The position numbers and the translations under genes were made by a program. A stretch of DNA of 64,000 nucleotides from the NCBI GenBank assembly GCA_946894095.1, contig OX335652.1, positions 15,771,001 to 15,835,000 of the forward strand, given 5' to 3'. Position 1 is the first letter of the stretch; each line of letters opens with the position of its first letter. Under the pieces are notes generated by a model, which ran no database searches, had not been told where the DNA came from, and worked only from the letters and a program-made list of their open reading frames with translations. Below, piece after piece: positions 11,990 to 24,168 of this stretch. Source of the DNA: Incurvaria masculella. Taxonomy: Eukaryota > Arthropoda > Insecta > Lepidoptera > Incurvariidae.

Positions 11990-13175
11990 TGAACTACATC
12001 ACGGTATGCTAATTTAGCCTGTTTTTATGTACGTTTAGACTGTCGACGATATAGTTCAAGAAAAAAAACCAAGCCAATGTTTTGTCAGTCAAACCGATGG
12101 TCAAACGAATCGAATATTCTCTCCTTGGGTGCCAGTTGATTTTTTTTTATTTTATTTATTCATGTAGTATAAAAAAATCCATGCCAACGATATAAAATGT
12201 ATGTACTTTATAACTATTTACTTGTGATTATGATGTTCTGCACAATATTTATATTCACTTGTTCATTTTGGCCGTGTAAACAGCGAGCGGCAAGGTACGG
12301 CGTCCGCGCCATAGTGGGAGCAGCAGTCGATGACATATGTGGGTAGTTCGCATAGTTTCATAACGTCATTGGTCTCGGACTTTCAGCTGCCAGACTAGGC
12401 TTCAGCCCGTATCCAGGCTAGTCTGGGAGTCACACCCTCGGATTCGTATAAAGTTTATTTATTATTTTGTGTTGGAAAAAAATTAAAAGAAAATTAGAAA
12501 ATTATTACACAGAATTAAAAACACGAGCAAAAAATACTTTACAGGTATACAATAAATAACTATGAAATATTCAAAAATAAAAAATCTAAAAGTGGACGTG
12601 TATTTAATTATAGTGTGAGATGGATATTATATTTCAATGAAACTAAAAAATCCTTGCAGATTGTATCTGATTAGCCGTGGTGGCGTGCGGTTGGATAGCG
12701 ACAAGTTAGTTTTAACTCGTCATTCGCATAACAAGGTTAGGGTCGGTCTACACGGAATAAAGCTACAGATATTTACTTATTATATATTTACTTATAAATA
12801 TTTATTAATCGTAACAGAACCACTACCTACATCAATGTATCTAGCACGGAAATCTTCGCACGGAAAAAATCTATTTGGCTTCATAAATATTGTTTTAAAT
12901 CGCCGATTAAAAGAAGATATTTTCTTAAAATATTTTTTTAATTATGAGAAAACGTGAGAATAAATAAAACGTGTTCTTTTCATTGAATAATGTTTTCTCT
13001 AATCAATTTAATTGAAATACATGAAACACTGTTTTCTCATTTCAAATGTTCTTTTTTCCATGTTGGGCGGTCAAGGGGCGGTTGCATGCCAGAGGTAATG
13101 GCCAGGACATCCCGGCTCTGTTCAGGCATCGCTTTATTTTATTTATTACAATTCGTTACAATCGCGAGCTGATTC
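11990..13175. other. Unique sequence, no gene seen
   Basis: AT-rich with a GC-richer patch at 12270-12440. A small hairpin sits at 12390-12426 (CCAGACTAGG ... CTAGTCTGG). The plus-strand frame at 12637-12957 is Lys/Tyr/Leu-rich with no motif and is probably chance. Confidence 0.5.
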
Positions 13176-13178
13176 ATT

Positions 13179-13226
13179 GTTCGGAATCCATGTTGAACTG
13201 TAGGTCCCCTTCCCCTAATAGGTATT
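13179..13226 (+). mobile_element. Short body fragment of the modular SINE
   Basis: TTCGGAATCCATGTTGAACT followed by GTAGGTCCCCTTCCCCTA matches the start of the shared body, directly after the pseudo T-arm. The rest is missing. Confidence 0.5.
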
Positions 13227-13297
13227 CCCATACAGACGAAAGGTAGCCTAGGCGACATGGTAGGAATACTTCCTGAATACTGTCAGCTAAAAAAAAC

Positions 13298-13548
13298 CTG
13301 TACGAGTATGTTCTAGATGTTATCAACTATCATATATGCAAAGCATGCGCAGTGGATGAAGAAACGACTGCTCACGTCGTGCCTCACTGCACCTGAGTAG
13401 CGACTCAAAGGGCTGAAATCGTCGAATCGCCGAGGTCGCTCCAGGACGCCTGCGCTTCTGGGCTGAGCTGGGCTGGATGAGCCGAACCAACTTTCGACAA
13501 AAAATACGCCACAATGACTTAAGCCATACAAGCCCAACTAACAAGTAA
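13298..13548 (+). pseudogene. LINE C-terminal fragment with CCHC-like zinc knuckle (degenerate)
   Basis: Translation of the plus strand gives ICKACAVDEETTAHVVPHC, which fits the C-x2-C...H-x4-C knuckle typical of the C-terminus of jockey/CR1/R1-type non-LTR retrotransposon reverse transcriptase proteins. An in-frame TGA follows immediately. After a frame change the same strand gives RFWAELGWMSRTNFRQ, like the closing segment of these proteins. No reverse transcriptase domain is present upstream, so this is a 5'-truncated, dead insertion. The clade assignment is uncertain. Confidence 0.5.
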
Positions 13549-13559
13549 CAGACTGATGG

Positions 13560-14430
13560 TTGGACATGGCGAAATTTTATGGGTTCGTTACTAATTACGA
13601 ATCATAAAAACATCTTTCAAAAACATCTATCCGACTTCCATCACTAAGAGGAGTAACCTTATTTCATAAATTTTATGAAAAGACCACCCCTGAGATATTG
13701 ATGAGAAAAAGAATTATTAAAATCGGTTGACAATTTGCGGAGCAATCGAGTAACATACATACAAAAAAACATACAGACGAATTGAGAAAAGTGGTAGGCG
13801 ATGACCGTAACACGACATAAATCAGGTCCATCAGCAACTAACGGCATGCTGCAGCGCCAGCTCCTCAACACAGAGTGGGTGCCGTGTAGCACGGGCCTCG
13901 ACCCGCTGCTAGTACCGGCTGCGGTGCTGTGAGGGGAAGATGCAGTTGCTCGCGGGATGCGTCTAATGACAGTGATTATCGGTGCGCAGCTCGTCCCAGC
14001 GCCGCCAGACCACCACCACACCACCGGTCACTCGCGTTTACCTACACATGCATACGTATAAGTGCTCACATTTGATTGCGATTGCGGTGTGATCATGCAT
14101 ACTCGTTAGGTGAGAACGAGAAATCGTTTTCACGATGTCTTAGGAGGCAACATCGCAACGAGTAAACAGCGACTGGCAATACTAGAATCCCCATCTTACT
14201 ACAGCCCGTCATTGCACTTGAGTGCGCCCGTCTTGCATGTTTGTTGCGTGCGTTGCGTTTACGGATGTACAGTGTTAAGTAAAGCTTACTTCTTTCCGAC
14301 GTTTCGTCCACCACGTTGCGGACATCATCAGGATCGCCGGCGCGACCTCGAGGACTTCTGACGCGTCGTCCAGTCAGTTGATTTGTGGTTGTGTGTATTA
14401 TGTCGAACAACAGTGAAAATCTAAATAAAC
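13560..14430. other. Mixed sequence, no gene seen
   Basis: Open frames on both strands at 13659-14410 are shadows of GC-richer DNA. Around 14285-14350 (CGTTTCGTCCACCACGTTGC) the DNA looks like a dispersed repeat, but I could not find its ends. Confidence 0.4.
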
Positions 14431-14437
14431 ATATTCT

Positions 14438-14548
14438 GTATTCACAGTGGGCGGACTATCTTTAATCCGCCGGACTAAACCGGTTTTTGTATTATTAGTC
14501 CAGTGCTAATCTCGTACTAAGTATTGACAGGTGCTCTCTGAATGCGAC
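14438..14548 (+). mobile_element. ~112-bp MITE with GTATTCAGAG/CTCTGAATAC ends
   Basis: The interior carries GGGCGGACTA, ATCCGCCGGACTAAACCGGT and a TTAGTCCAGTGCTAATC segment, and it ends GCTCTCTGAATGCGAC. The same element occurs at 45856-45967 (plus), 60822-60935 (minus) and, diverged, inside the tandem duplication at 23.1-23.7 kb. Confidence 0.7.
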
Positions 14549-14559
14549 TAATAATGTTT

Positions 14560-16050
14560 ATGTAGAAGTTTTCCGTGTTCTCTATTCAGTTAAATGTAGA
14601 TATATTCTCAAGGGAACACCTATATCCTTCGGCAATACGTGTGTTGGGGTAATATCATTAATCATGGGTAATACCACTTACCCATCATTTCAGAGTACAT
14701 TAAAATAGTTGAAAATATCCGTTAAAAATAATTATTTTAATTTTTTCAATGCAACAATTTCTAACAAAGTATCGGACGTATTATTGCAAATAAGTCGCAA
14801 AAGCCACTCAACGGCACGAACCGGAGAGTCAGGCAACACAGTGCCAGGCGATTGCTTCAAGGAAAAAAATTCAATTTTTCATGCTTTATGAGCTTACAAA
14901 ATGTTTACAGTTACATCGGCCGCACTGCAATAGCAGCTCCCATGTTATGGCGAGCCCAATGAATAGCAGCCCACAAGTGGATGTTAAGAAGGGTGTGATA
15001 CAATACAGCCTGCGGGATCGTACAGTGCAAGCCAGGTGAGAAGACAGTACAGGTATGACGATAATTAGTACGTAAACTTTATTTAAAACTGTGGCTTGTA
15101 TGTATGCAAATGCGGACAGGGACTATACATAGAAAAACGGCATCCTTGGATGGATTGGACCATTATTCATCTGTTCCTATGCTCAGACTGTCCAAAGGAA
15201 TACATAAGGTTTAAAATTTATAAACTAATTAAGTTTCTTTGCGGGATCTAATTTAATGGGTCCATAGATCCGTGGATCTAGTAACCTAGCGTAACTAAGT
15301 GTAGTTTGAATACCAAAGTATATGAAATGATTAATATTTTATCGTAGCAGTTCTAACACCCCTATGGAAATATCTAAACTTATTATTTTTGTTACTAACC
15401 TTATGTTTCCATCGAACATATCCATAGATTCTTTAAGGAGAATAGTAATGAGAACTGCAGACGGATAAAAAGCGTTAAAAGCGTGATTTGAAACCATGTT
15501 AAGCAAAAAAATAAGAGAAGTGTGCATTGAAAATAATATCAAAAGTGCAACAACCGAAACAATGTTGCACAATGCATCTGACTCAGTCGGGACAAGAGTC
15601 GCCCACACCGCCGCCGATTGCGACCTGTACAGGCGACGACATGATAAACGCCATATTTTGACCACGACCACTCGAAGTACATAGTCAGGAATAGGTTTAA
15701 AATATTTATCCTCTTATTTCACTGGGCTTGTCGCTACTTCGCGTCTTATATTAAAACTATTGAGATGCCTATAATAAAAGAATGCCATACCGAGCACACA
15801 CGTCGTCGGAACAATTTTAAGAAAACTTTTTCTAGTAGTAATAATTATTATTGCAAAAATATAAGTCACCTTATAAACTTAAGCACAAAGGAGTACCATA
15901 GCCCAGCGTTATTAATATAAGACAGCCAAAAGCGCTAGTGAAGCGGGAGGATAGGTATTACTAGGCTATTCTGTGATTCGAAGATGCCACAGTTTGTCAT
16001 CAAGCCACAAGGAACAAATGTGGAGCAGACTAAAACGTATTATATGGTAG
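14560..16050. other. Unique sequence, no gene seen
   Basis: AT-rich. Opposed open frames overlap at 15339-15684. The plus frame starts in a fair context but has no known motif and no clear splice sites. Confidence 0.45.
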
Positions 16051-16054
16051 AACT

Positions 16055-16293
16055 GGGCCAGTATTTCAATCGTCTCTCTTCCTACCCTCAACTTTAAGCG
16101 AAGCTTAAGCAGCATTTGAACCAAAACTATACGGTAGCCGAGGCTTTAAGGTGTTACAGGCCTTTGAAAATAGATTGCTGGGGACATTATAAAACTTCGC
16201 TTACCATTTAGTTTGCGTTAAAATGCTGCATTTTGTTCCTTAAGCTTCGCTTAAAGTTGAGGCTAGGAAGAGGGACGATTGAAATACCGGCCC
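16055..16293. mobile_element. 239-bp MITE with ~55-bp terminal inverted repeats
   Basis: GGGCCAGTATTTCAATCGTC at 16055 is matched in reverse complement by GACGATTGAAATACCGGCCC ending at 16293. The pairing continues inward through TTAAGCGAAGCTTAAG. The single-stranded middle is about 130 bp. Non-coding. Confidence 0.75.
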
Positions 16294-16299
16294 TAAAGC

Positions 16300-17980
16300 A
16301 CGAAGCGTCGAGTCGGCGCGGAGACGGCAAAGGCGGTCTCTTTCTAACCACGCAGGGTTATCAAATGCCCCAGTGGAGTGTTGCGTTATCTGCGTTGCAG
16401 ACTGTCTTTCCCGGGCGTCGCGTGTCCTTGTTTACCTTGATTGTTTACGAAGGAAGTGTAACGATGTTATTTACACGCGCCGCTTATTTGGACAGGATAT
16501 TAACGACAATATTCGCCGAGGATCATTTCTATTTATACTAATTCTCCAGAAAATGCTATCCTGTATCCAACTATAGGTACATACTGTATAGTAATAAGTA
16601 ATGAATATTTACACATTTACACGGGGGATTGTATACGATTTTTGCGAAATCAAGCACTAAAATATACTGATAGGTTTTATGATTGATAATGTTTAAACAG
16701 AACGTAACCTGACCTAACCTTATCCAAGGTAACCTACCCATTCACCTAATCTAACTTACCTAACATAATATTAAGTCGGCGCTTCTAAAATCACTGCTAC
16801 CATAGAACTCTAATGTATAATAATAACTAATACATACTTAATATTTTGTTTGTGGTTGAATGTTTTTGACGATCGTTAAAAATATTAAAGGCAGCTATCC
16901 TTTTGTGCAACAAAACAGCATACAACAGTTTTCTACGATACGTATTTATATTTTTCTAGGGAATGTCATGAAATGGGCCAACATTACGATGCTACGGACC
17001 CTATGTAGCTATATACATGATAACTCACATAATTATAATGAATAAGTACTCATCATTTCGAGAACTTGCTGAAACACCTCGCCGGGGAAATGCTTTCACG
17101 CAAAATTATAAAAAAAAAGTTGCACAGCGCCCCAACGCGCTCGGTTCAAATATTCAGGCAGATGTGTTTAATTAGAGCGAACTCGCTGAAAATCTTCTCT
17201 GCGGAGGTAATTTTAAAATGGAAGGCTCCCTTGGCATCCGCCGGATGATAAAATAAATAAAGCATCGGCCTACTCGAATAATATGGGTGAATATTCCACT
17301 CACAACGCTCTATGAACGTTTTCCACAGCTTCATTTCACTTGAATATAATTATAATTGTTTTTAAAAAAATTGTCCTAGAAAAATATTAAACAAATAATA
17401 TAAAAATAATCTTCCTCGTATGATCATATATTTTTCTAGACCGAAGCCGTAACAAACGAAGTTTAGGTAATCTTAATTGTTAAATAAATAAAAAAATGAG
17501 CATATCACGCGCGATAGAAGTGAAACAGCATGATCATTTGTTTAAAATTAGAGAAGTTAGTTATAAGTTAAAGATAATTATTGAGAATAAGAAGGAGGCG
17601 GGTATGATCTCAAATGAGAAAACCAGAAGCACAAGTACCACTGCTTCTACCTCTCCTCATCCGAGCGGTATAACCAGCATATAACATGCTACGTATGTAC
17701 TCCATCAGTGTATTCCACTAGGGTAAGACACTCTCCTGCACTGCCGGTTGCCCCATCACATACCTAAATATTTCCCCACGCGATCATCACTTTTTGTTCA
17801 CTCCAATTATGATCACCTTAAGAGCCCACTGGCCTAACTCGAAAACATGCGTAAGTCGCAACATTTGGCCGATCCAATTTTGATTACATCACAGACTAAT
17901 AGAGACAAAATCCCATGTGCCAATCGCTTGCTTCTCTTTCCTTGCTTCGGTTTCGTCCATTCATACGCATTGAGCTTATA
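16300..17980. other. Unique sequence, no gene seen
   Basis: GC-richer near 16300-16500, otherwise AT-rich. Degenerate telomere-like ACCTAACC words occur at 16705-16765. A plus-strand frame at 17496-17684 starts with ATG and is Lys/Glu-rich, but no homology is recognised. Confidence 0.45.
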
Positions 17981-17985
17981 TTCCG

Positions 17986-18540
17986 GGAGGTCACGAAATG
18001 TTTGGTCACGATAAGATAAATGGCTGAATCTGGGTTCACATGTTAGAGACCAACCCTCTGATGCTAAATATGTCGGTCTGCCTGTCCCAAGTGGTTGCGT
18101 TTTCTAGATTGGCTATATAAACTAGATGCTGGTATGTACCTGCTGATGAATATACTGATTATCTGGAAACATTGATACCTATTAATTATACAACAATAAC
18201 CAGACGGTTACTTAATTAAATACTTAAACATACCTAATTAAAGTTATATCTGTAACCTAAATCGCCTATAACTACTAAATGCAACCAAAAATTTGTTCAG
18301 TTTTTGTATTGCTAAGCAAGTATGTATTGATACTTTCATGCTTCGTCATTTGCATCCATTTACCTTATCATATGTATTTTTGGTCACCATAACTACTTTT
18401 TCAGGCGCCTTATCTACGTAACGCAACCACTTGGAACAGGCAGACTGACACATTTAGCTTCAGAGGTTTGTACTTTATCCCGTGAACCCAGTTTCAGCCA
18501 TTTACGTTATCGTTACCATTTTTGTCGCGACCTCATAGTC
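17986..18540. mobile_element. Fold-back element with ~125-bp imperfect inverted ends
   Basis: 17986-18110 (ATAAATGGCTGAATCTGGGT, then TGTCGGTCTGCCTGTCCCAA, then GTGGTTGCG) is inverted at 18411-18540 (CGCAACCACTTGGAACAGGC, then CCCAGTTTCAGCCATTTACG). The spacer is about 300 bp and AT-rich. Many mismatches suggest age. Confidence 0.65.
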
Positions 18541-18544
18541 TATT

Positions 18545-18838
18545 AAGGGTCAGCCGGCGAGCATGGAATTACGGGAGTAGGGATCGAAACTCACTCGTAT
18601 GGCGGCGGCCGCGTAGCCATGAGTTAGTGGAAAATGTCTAACCGTTGGTTAGTTTTCTTCAAATGTTCGTTGTACTAAATAGCGTCCTGTGAAGTTCTTA
18701 CGTGTTCTTATGTGTCGTTGGAACTCGAGAAAATCAATAGTCAGCGAATTCGTAAGCGAAATCGCTGGGCTACCGGCATTGTTATAAAAGTGGCAACGCC
18801 ACGCCGCCACGCCGCGCCGCCCGCATACAAGCTAGTTT
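18545..18838. other. Unique sequence, no gene seen
   Basis: A GC-rich patch (CACGCCGCCACGCCGCGCCG) lies at about 18795-18825. Nothing else was recognised. Confidence 0.4.
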
Positions 18839-18839
18839 G

Positions 18840-19270
18840 GGTTTTTTTTATCCAACCTAACATGGATGGCTAATACCACACAAATACTGAGCTATAATAT
18901 AAGCCCAATACACCACATTCCCGAAGGAATTAGGTGCCATGCCATGACCTTGCTTTTATGTGCACGGCTACATTGAACTGGATGGAAAACACGAACAATT
19001 TTTCATTGTCGCTTGGACCATCTTTTCATCCAATGCGATAGTACCAACCCGGGAGGGCATTAAACCCTACCACCTAGTAGGGGAAGGGGACCAACAGTTT
19101 TACATGGATTCCGAACCGTGGAGCAGCTCGCATTCGTGACGAAATTCACTTATCGAACTCAGAATGAGAAAGAAAGTGGTGCATGTCGGGGCGAGGAGTT
19201 GAACCCAGACCTCTGGTACGCTAGGCCAGCTCCCGCTCCACCAGGCTACGAGCCGCTCGGGTTGCTACTC
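18840..19270 (-). mobile_element. tRNA-headed SINE, modular family
   Basis: Minus-strand element. The tail TTTTTTTTATCCAACC is at the low end. Body: ATGGATGGCTAATACCACAC, CATTGTCGCTTGGACCATC, TAAACCCTACCACCTAGTAG. The head at about 19190-19270 reads, on the minus strand, an A-box-like TAGCCTGGTGGAGCGGGAG and a B-box-like GGGTTCAACTCC, as in tRNA genes. It lacks a full cloverleaf, so it is a SINE and not a tRNA gene. Confidence 0.8.
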
Positions 19271-19866
19271 CCGACCATCCATGCTCGCTGGGGACCAGCT
19301 CTCCGGAGTTCGCGTGTCGCAGCGGACTCGCGAACGGTTGCGGGGCCCACGCAGGCACGCGCGGCAGCCCCGCCCCGCCCGGCGCCGCACAGCCGACGCC
19401 GGCGCGTGGGCGGCTGTGAATATTAACTTCAGGATTATTCGTACACGTGCCGATCTTAATATAAGAAAACGACTTTAAAACGGGCAATCGTTCGAGCCAC
19501 GAGACGCCGTGTAGCGGTAGTTACGGGCCACACAGCCCGTAGAGACGAACAAAGCCACACGACCGGAACAACCTAGCGTCCAAGGCCACCCTAGTCGAAA
19601 TAACAACAAATTGGTCAATGAACTGCACGGGACAGTTCGAATCGTCGGCCACAAGGGCCGAGAAAAATAACCGTGGTAAGCCAATACCAGACAATAGTTT
19701 AAATTGGTACAGCCTGCCCTTCCAGTTATTTCCAACGTTGAAGACGTTTGCTTGTCAGTCTCTTACGCTCGTCTCCACCACCTCCAGCTACAAAAATCCA
19801 AAAGCTACCTTTCGGTTACACCATGTCAATATGTCATGTAACCGAAAGTTACTTATCGGATTTCAG
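19271..19866. other. GC-rich unique island, then unique sequence
   Basis: 19300-19420 is strongly GC-rich and opens frames on both strands; I take these as artefacts. No gene seen to 19866. Confidence 0.45.
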
Positions 19867-20213
19867 AGCCGGTAGTCTAAGTTGCCACCTAAATTGGCGT
19901 TACGGCAAACCGATCGACTGGCGTTTTCAAATGTATGGAGAAATTGAAGAGCGCGCGCAGCGGGCGTTAAGCGAACTAACGTTTGCGAGTCCGAGCTTGA
20001 TTTGACAGCTTACTCAACGTTGCCGTAAATACGTCGACGTTGCCGTTTACGTCCACTCCGCGTTTTCATACAAATCGGAAGTCCGCGTTTGACTTTGACA
20101 GCTTGAAGAAGTAAAACCGCAGAATATCTAGTAAAAACTTGTATGGAGTTTGGAGAAAACGCCAGTCGATCGGTTTGCCGTAAACGCCAATTTCGGTGAG
20201 AACTCAGACTGCC
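19867..20213. mobile_element. MITE with ~58-bp inverted ends (CCGGTAGTCT... family)
   Basis: 19867-19928 includes AAATTGGCGTTACGGCAAAC and CGATCGACTGGCGTTTTC. It is inverted at 20153-20213 (GAAAACGCCAGTCGATCGGT, then TTGCCGTAAACGCCAATTTC). The interior GCGAGTCCGAGCTTGATTTG is shared with the copy at 61530-61818. Non-coding. Confidence 0.75.
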
Positions 20214-20224
20214 CACTCAGGTAA

Positions 20225-20750
20225 TTGGAGGTGGTGAAAACAGTTGTAAATCGGCTTCCCTGGATGTTAAAGTTATTTTGTGGTGTATCTTGTTAAATTT
20301 AACCACATCACTATCACTAGATTTTATTGAGCGTTGTGAACATTCTTATTCTTACATTTGAGCTAATACATCACTATAATGCCTACTAGACCAACATTCA
20401 CGGATACTTTTTTTTATTTGATACCATCTTGAATTTATTTCTGTATACAAGTGCAGGTCTCAATCAGTAAGCGTCTGTATGTGTTTGAATATTAATCGAC
20501 GCAGACAGGCCGCACCTTGAAGCAAAAAGAATACCAAGCGTGAAGCGGGTGCTCCTTGCATAAATGATGAATATCATGCAGTTTTTCGCCGTTGACATGC
20601 AACGAGGTATTTGATTGCATTAACAAGCAATTTCACTTTAGGGCAATAATTCCCTTGAATGTCCTTTGGTTATAAAAATAGGTGCACTTTTAGAGCTTCA
20701 ATCGCAATTATATTATTTGTGTAAAAATACAGAATAGAAATGCAACGAAA
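20225..20750. other. AT-rich unique sequence, no gene seen
   Basis: Nothing recognised. Confidence 0.5.
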
Positions 20751-20756
20751 AATGTC

Positions 20757-21015
20757 ATGTGGTCGTTAAAAGTGACGCCGTCGTCGTATGGACAAAATAG
20801 TAAAGGACATTTCCACCCACATAAGCCTGGGCAGCTTAGGAGAGCGTACCGCGAACAAATCGATGTAATACTTCGTAAGGGTCAATTACGTAGCACTCGT
20901 AATCGTAGATCATGTATGAAAGAGTGTATATCTGTAGATGAAGCGAAAGATGTGTGCTGTGATCGTACCGCATGGCGCTCTATCATCTCCGCCTAGCCAT
21001 CCGGGAAAGCGATGT
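20757..21015 (+). pseudogene. C-terminal fragment of a non-LTR retrotransposon protein
   Basis: The plus-strand frame ends in MKECISVDEAKDVCCDRTAW followed by RSIISA and a TAG. Past the stop the same frame continues PSGK, so a sense codon appears to have mutated to TAG. A basic GQLRRAYREQID block upstream resembles the linker before the C-terminal segment of LINE reverse transcriptase proteins (the WRSxxSAYPSGK ending). No polymerase domain precedes it, so this is a 5'-truncated dead copy. Family recognition is from memory of the pattern. Confidence 0.5.
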
Positions 21016-22110
21016 GAAGGTATTTATGTATATACACAAAGCCAATGCATCTGCGACTATGTTTGCTGATGGTATGTACGGGTTGACAGTTTAAGAAGAT
21101 TGGAGAGAGCAGGTCCCTTAGTAGACACGCAAGATGGCACATCTTCCATTTCTTATCAAAGCGTAGATCTAATTTACAAAAGTACTCAATAACAAAAGAC
21201 ACTCGCATATGATTACATAGAATACATAAAGTGAATCCATTAGCTAAATTATGTGCACATCTTAGCACGCCCACCGCAGCCTACAGAGCCAATCATTATT
21301 CTGATGACGTCACTAAAGGTATAAACCTCTGCTTAGAACCCTCATCGCGTTGGCAGAATTTATAACAACGCGAACATCGGCGTGTCCATAAAAAACGGCC
21401 GACCGACAACATTATTTACCTCCTAAACGACTATGAATTCCAGACAAGCGGCGTCCGCAAAACTGGATACCCTCTCGCTCGTCAAATTACTATTCAAAGT
21501 GAAATCGAGCCGCAGAAAATCTTTTGAATAAAGGTAAAACGCGAAAGGGACGCAGCCTTCGGGGAGGGAAGTTTCGCCAGGTGAGCTAAAAGTGGCGCGC
21601 GGGGTCGGAGGCCCAAGGCCGCCGATGCTACGTTTTTTTTTTCCCGCGCGGCAAATCGACACTATAAATCTAAAAGTCTATTTTCATATGAAGAAAAACC
21701 GATTAAGGTGCTCGCCCGACGCCGATATCGCGAATGAAGCTATATATTCTCGCGATCGAGGGAATTCGAGATCTCCGGCCGAGCATCTTCTGACAGACCC
21801 ATCGGTCTAGGAAATTGAAAGGGAGACGGCACCGTATAAATATTCATCATAGCGCGGCTTTGGCGTCATATCACTGAAATAAAGAATGCTCTTATTCTCT
21901 TACCATGCTAGTGAACCACTACAAAAGGAGTTGTGAAACCCAGACCTATTGCTGACAACCGTATATCCCGTTCACGCCACTGATTCTATATAATTAGCGA
22001 AACGAACCTTGCGTCAGAGTTTTCGCTTTTCGGGAATTAGAAATAAGAACAGTGGTAATATTATAAGCAGCTTAATTTAAAATTAAATTACCTACAGACG
22101 GAGAGTGTAA
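21016..22110. other. Unique sequence, no gene seen
   Basis: 21420-21870 is GC-richer and could be a conserved non-coding block. Its open frames on both strands lack motifs and splice support. Confidence 0.45.
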
Positions 22111-22124
22111 TCGTAAGGTACGGT

Positions 22125-22245
22125 TCAATGCAGCCATTCTCATAAAGGGAAGGTCCTGGCATGGCCCCTAATTCCTTCGGGAATGCATCGTTGTTGGGCT
22201 AACATCATGACGGAGGTTGGGCTGCGATCCATGCCACGTCCAGTT
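22125..22245 (+). mobile_element. 3' fragment of the modular SINE
   Basis: GCTCATAAAGGGAAGG-like and GGTCCTGGCATGGCCCCTAA, then TTCGGGAATGC, then GGGCTAACATCATGACGG match the 3' half of the shared body. Head and front half are missing. Confidence 0.6.
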
Positions 22246-22354
22246 TTTATCCAAAATAAAAGATATTAAGCGTAAAATGTTTTTGATGCTATACTTTCCT
22301 ACACCCCGAAATTCTAAGTTTTAGACGTTCTCGTGTATTTATTTTATTTAAAGC

Positions 22355-22735
22355 CACCGTCATGATAATAGCCTAACACCCCGTATTTCCGAAGAAACTA
22401 GGTGCCATGCCAGGGTCTTTACTTTATGTGGATGACTACATTGAACTGGATAAATAAAAATAAATAAATAAATAAAATAAATGGTAAATACGTAAAAAAT
22501 ATCATTGCCGTTTCGATCACCTTTTTACCCATTGCGATTGTACTAACCCGGGCGGGCTTAACCATAACACATAGTAGGGGAAGAGGACCTACAATGTTAC
22601 ATGGATTCCGAATCATGGAACAGCTCGTCGTCGCGTGACGAAAACAATTTATTAACTCGTAAAGATAAATGAAGTGAATTTGAACCTATGACATGCAAGG
22701 CAAGTGGCCGCACCCATTACATACGGTACGCCATT
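22355..22735 (-). mobile_element. tRNA-headed SINE, modular family, with internal A-rich insertion
   Basis: Minus-strand copy with a diverged tRNA-like head at about 22675-22735 (minus strand B-box-like ATAGGTTCAAATTC). The body is interrupted by a simple TAAATAAATAAA-type expansion at 22450-22480 before GCCGTTTCGATCACC. The 3' end is degraded. Confidence 0.65.
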
Positions 22736-22739
22736 TACT

Positions 22740-23136
22740 TCGAGTCTAGTTTTGAACTACATGCCAGATAGTATGTAACGAATGTTCAAATTTCGCAACG
22801 AAGCATTTTCTCTTATGTATTTTTTGCCGAATTCGACCATTAATTAGTCAGAAATATGCGAGTTTGAGAGCCCTAAGCTAACCATTAGCCCGAGCGCGGA
22901 TTTAATCATTCATTAGGACCGTCTGCGGCGGCGGTGGACTCACACAAGAGTCCCACTGCAACATTTCAGTACATTTAATATGCGAGCGGCAAATCCCCGC
23001 CGGCCTCCACCCCGCGGAGTGCTCCCATCGACTGTGACGCTTCACTAATGACCGTCGCTTTATGTTCATAACTCGCAGTTTTCACGTAAGCCGCGCTTAA
23101 TTTTATGACGTCGACTAAATGGCCGCGAGCGCGGCG
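22740..23136. other. Unique sequence, GC-richer in its second half
   Basis: 22860-23136 is compositionally distinct and repeat-free, with ATTA-type words. It could be conserved non-coding DNA. No exon signal. Confidence 0.4.
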
Positions 23137-23725
23137 GAAAATGTAACGCAATTTCAATGCGATCGTGAGTGATGCGTTGATAATGCGCCGTAAGCCCGAT
23201 CGTTTACATGAGGATGCTAAAAAAATTTAACGAACTGACATCTAGAAAAAATCGACCAATTATAAAGAATATTCGCCTTGATTACCACATCGAGACTATC
23301 AGTAGCAATCAGAGTGACCGTGCTAAACTTATACGCGAATTATCTCCGTACTAACTCGGATTTTGGATGGTTAGTCCGGTGATAATCCGCGCGTTAAATT
23401 TTGACAGTTCACTCTGAATATGACTCTGAAAATGTAACGCAATTTCAATGCGATCGTGAGTACTGCGTTGATAATGCGCCGTAAGCCCGATCGTTTACAT
23501 GAGGATGCTAAAAAATGTTAACGAAATTACGTCTAGAAAAAAATCCACCAATTATAAATAACGTTCGCCTAGATTACCACATTAAGACTAAAAGACTATC
23601 AGAAGTGTTCAGAGTGGGCGAGCTAACTTAATACGGTGATTATCTACGTACTGAATCGCATTTTGGATTATTAATCCTGTGATAATCCGCGCATAAAATG
23701 TTGACAGTTCCATCTGAATATGACT
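23137..23725. repeat. Tandem duplication of a ~291-bp unit that contains a MITE
   Basis: GAAAATGTAACGCAATTTCA begins both units (23137 and 23428). The unit holds about 170 bp of ordinary sequence and then a diverged ~118-bp MITE of the GTATTCAGAG family ending CTGAATATGACT. The two units differ by scattered substitutions and a small insertion (AAAGACTATCAG) in unit 2. Confidence 0.8.
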
Positions 23726-23806
23726 GTATATTATGTATTAAAACATATTTTGATACATTTTAAGAGTAACGGTTTCGTTTGACATGTAGGTACCATTCGA
23801 TTACAT

Positions 23807-23965
23807 TTTTAACCGACTTCAAAAAAAGGAGGAGGTTATCAATTCGTCTGTATGTTTTTTTTTTTTGTTTTTTTTTTTATGTTTGTTACCGCATAACTTT
23901 TTTCTGGGTGAACCGATTTTGATGATTATTTTTTTAAATGATAGCTAGTGCTTCCCAAGTGGTCC
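23807..23965 (+). repeat. Dispersed TTAACCGACTTC repeat
   Basis: TTTTTAACCGACTTCAAAAA, GGAGGAGGTTATCAATTCGT, then a T-rich run and GGTGAACCGATTTTGATGAT. Fragments recur at 52908-52975 and 60982-61045. Non-coding. Confidence 0.7.
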
Positions 23966-24168
23966 CATTTTAATTTGGTTAAGTTCTGACAATGATATCC
24001 ATGAGAAAATCATAAAAGTCTTAAATTTGTATTAAGATGTGCGCGACAAATGGACGAATAACTCAATATAACGCCAACCGATTTCGGTGATTCTTTTTTT
24101 ATTCGAAAGGACGTGTACAAATTAGTAAGTGTACTTCAAATTCACTAAAAATAAACAAATAAAAAAAC

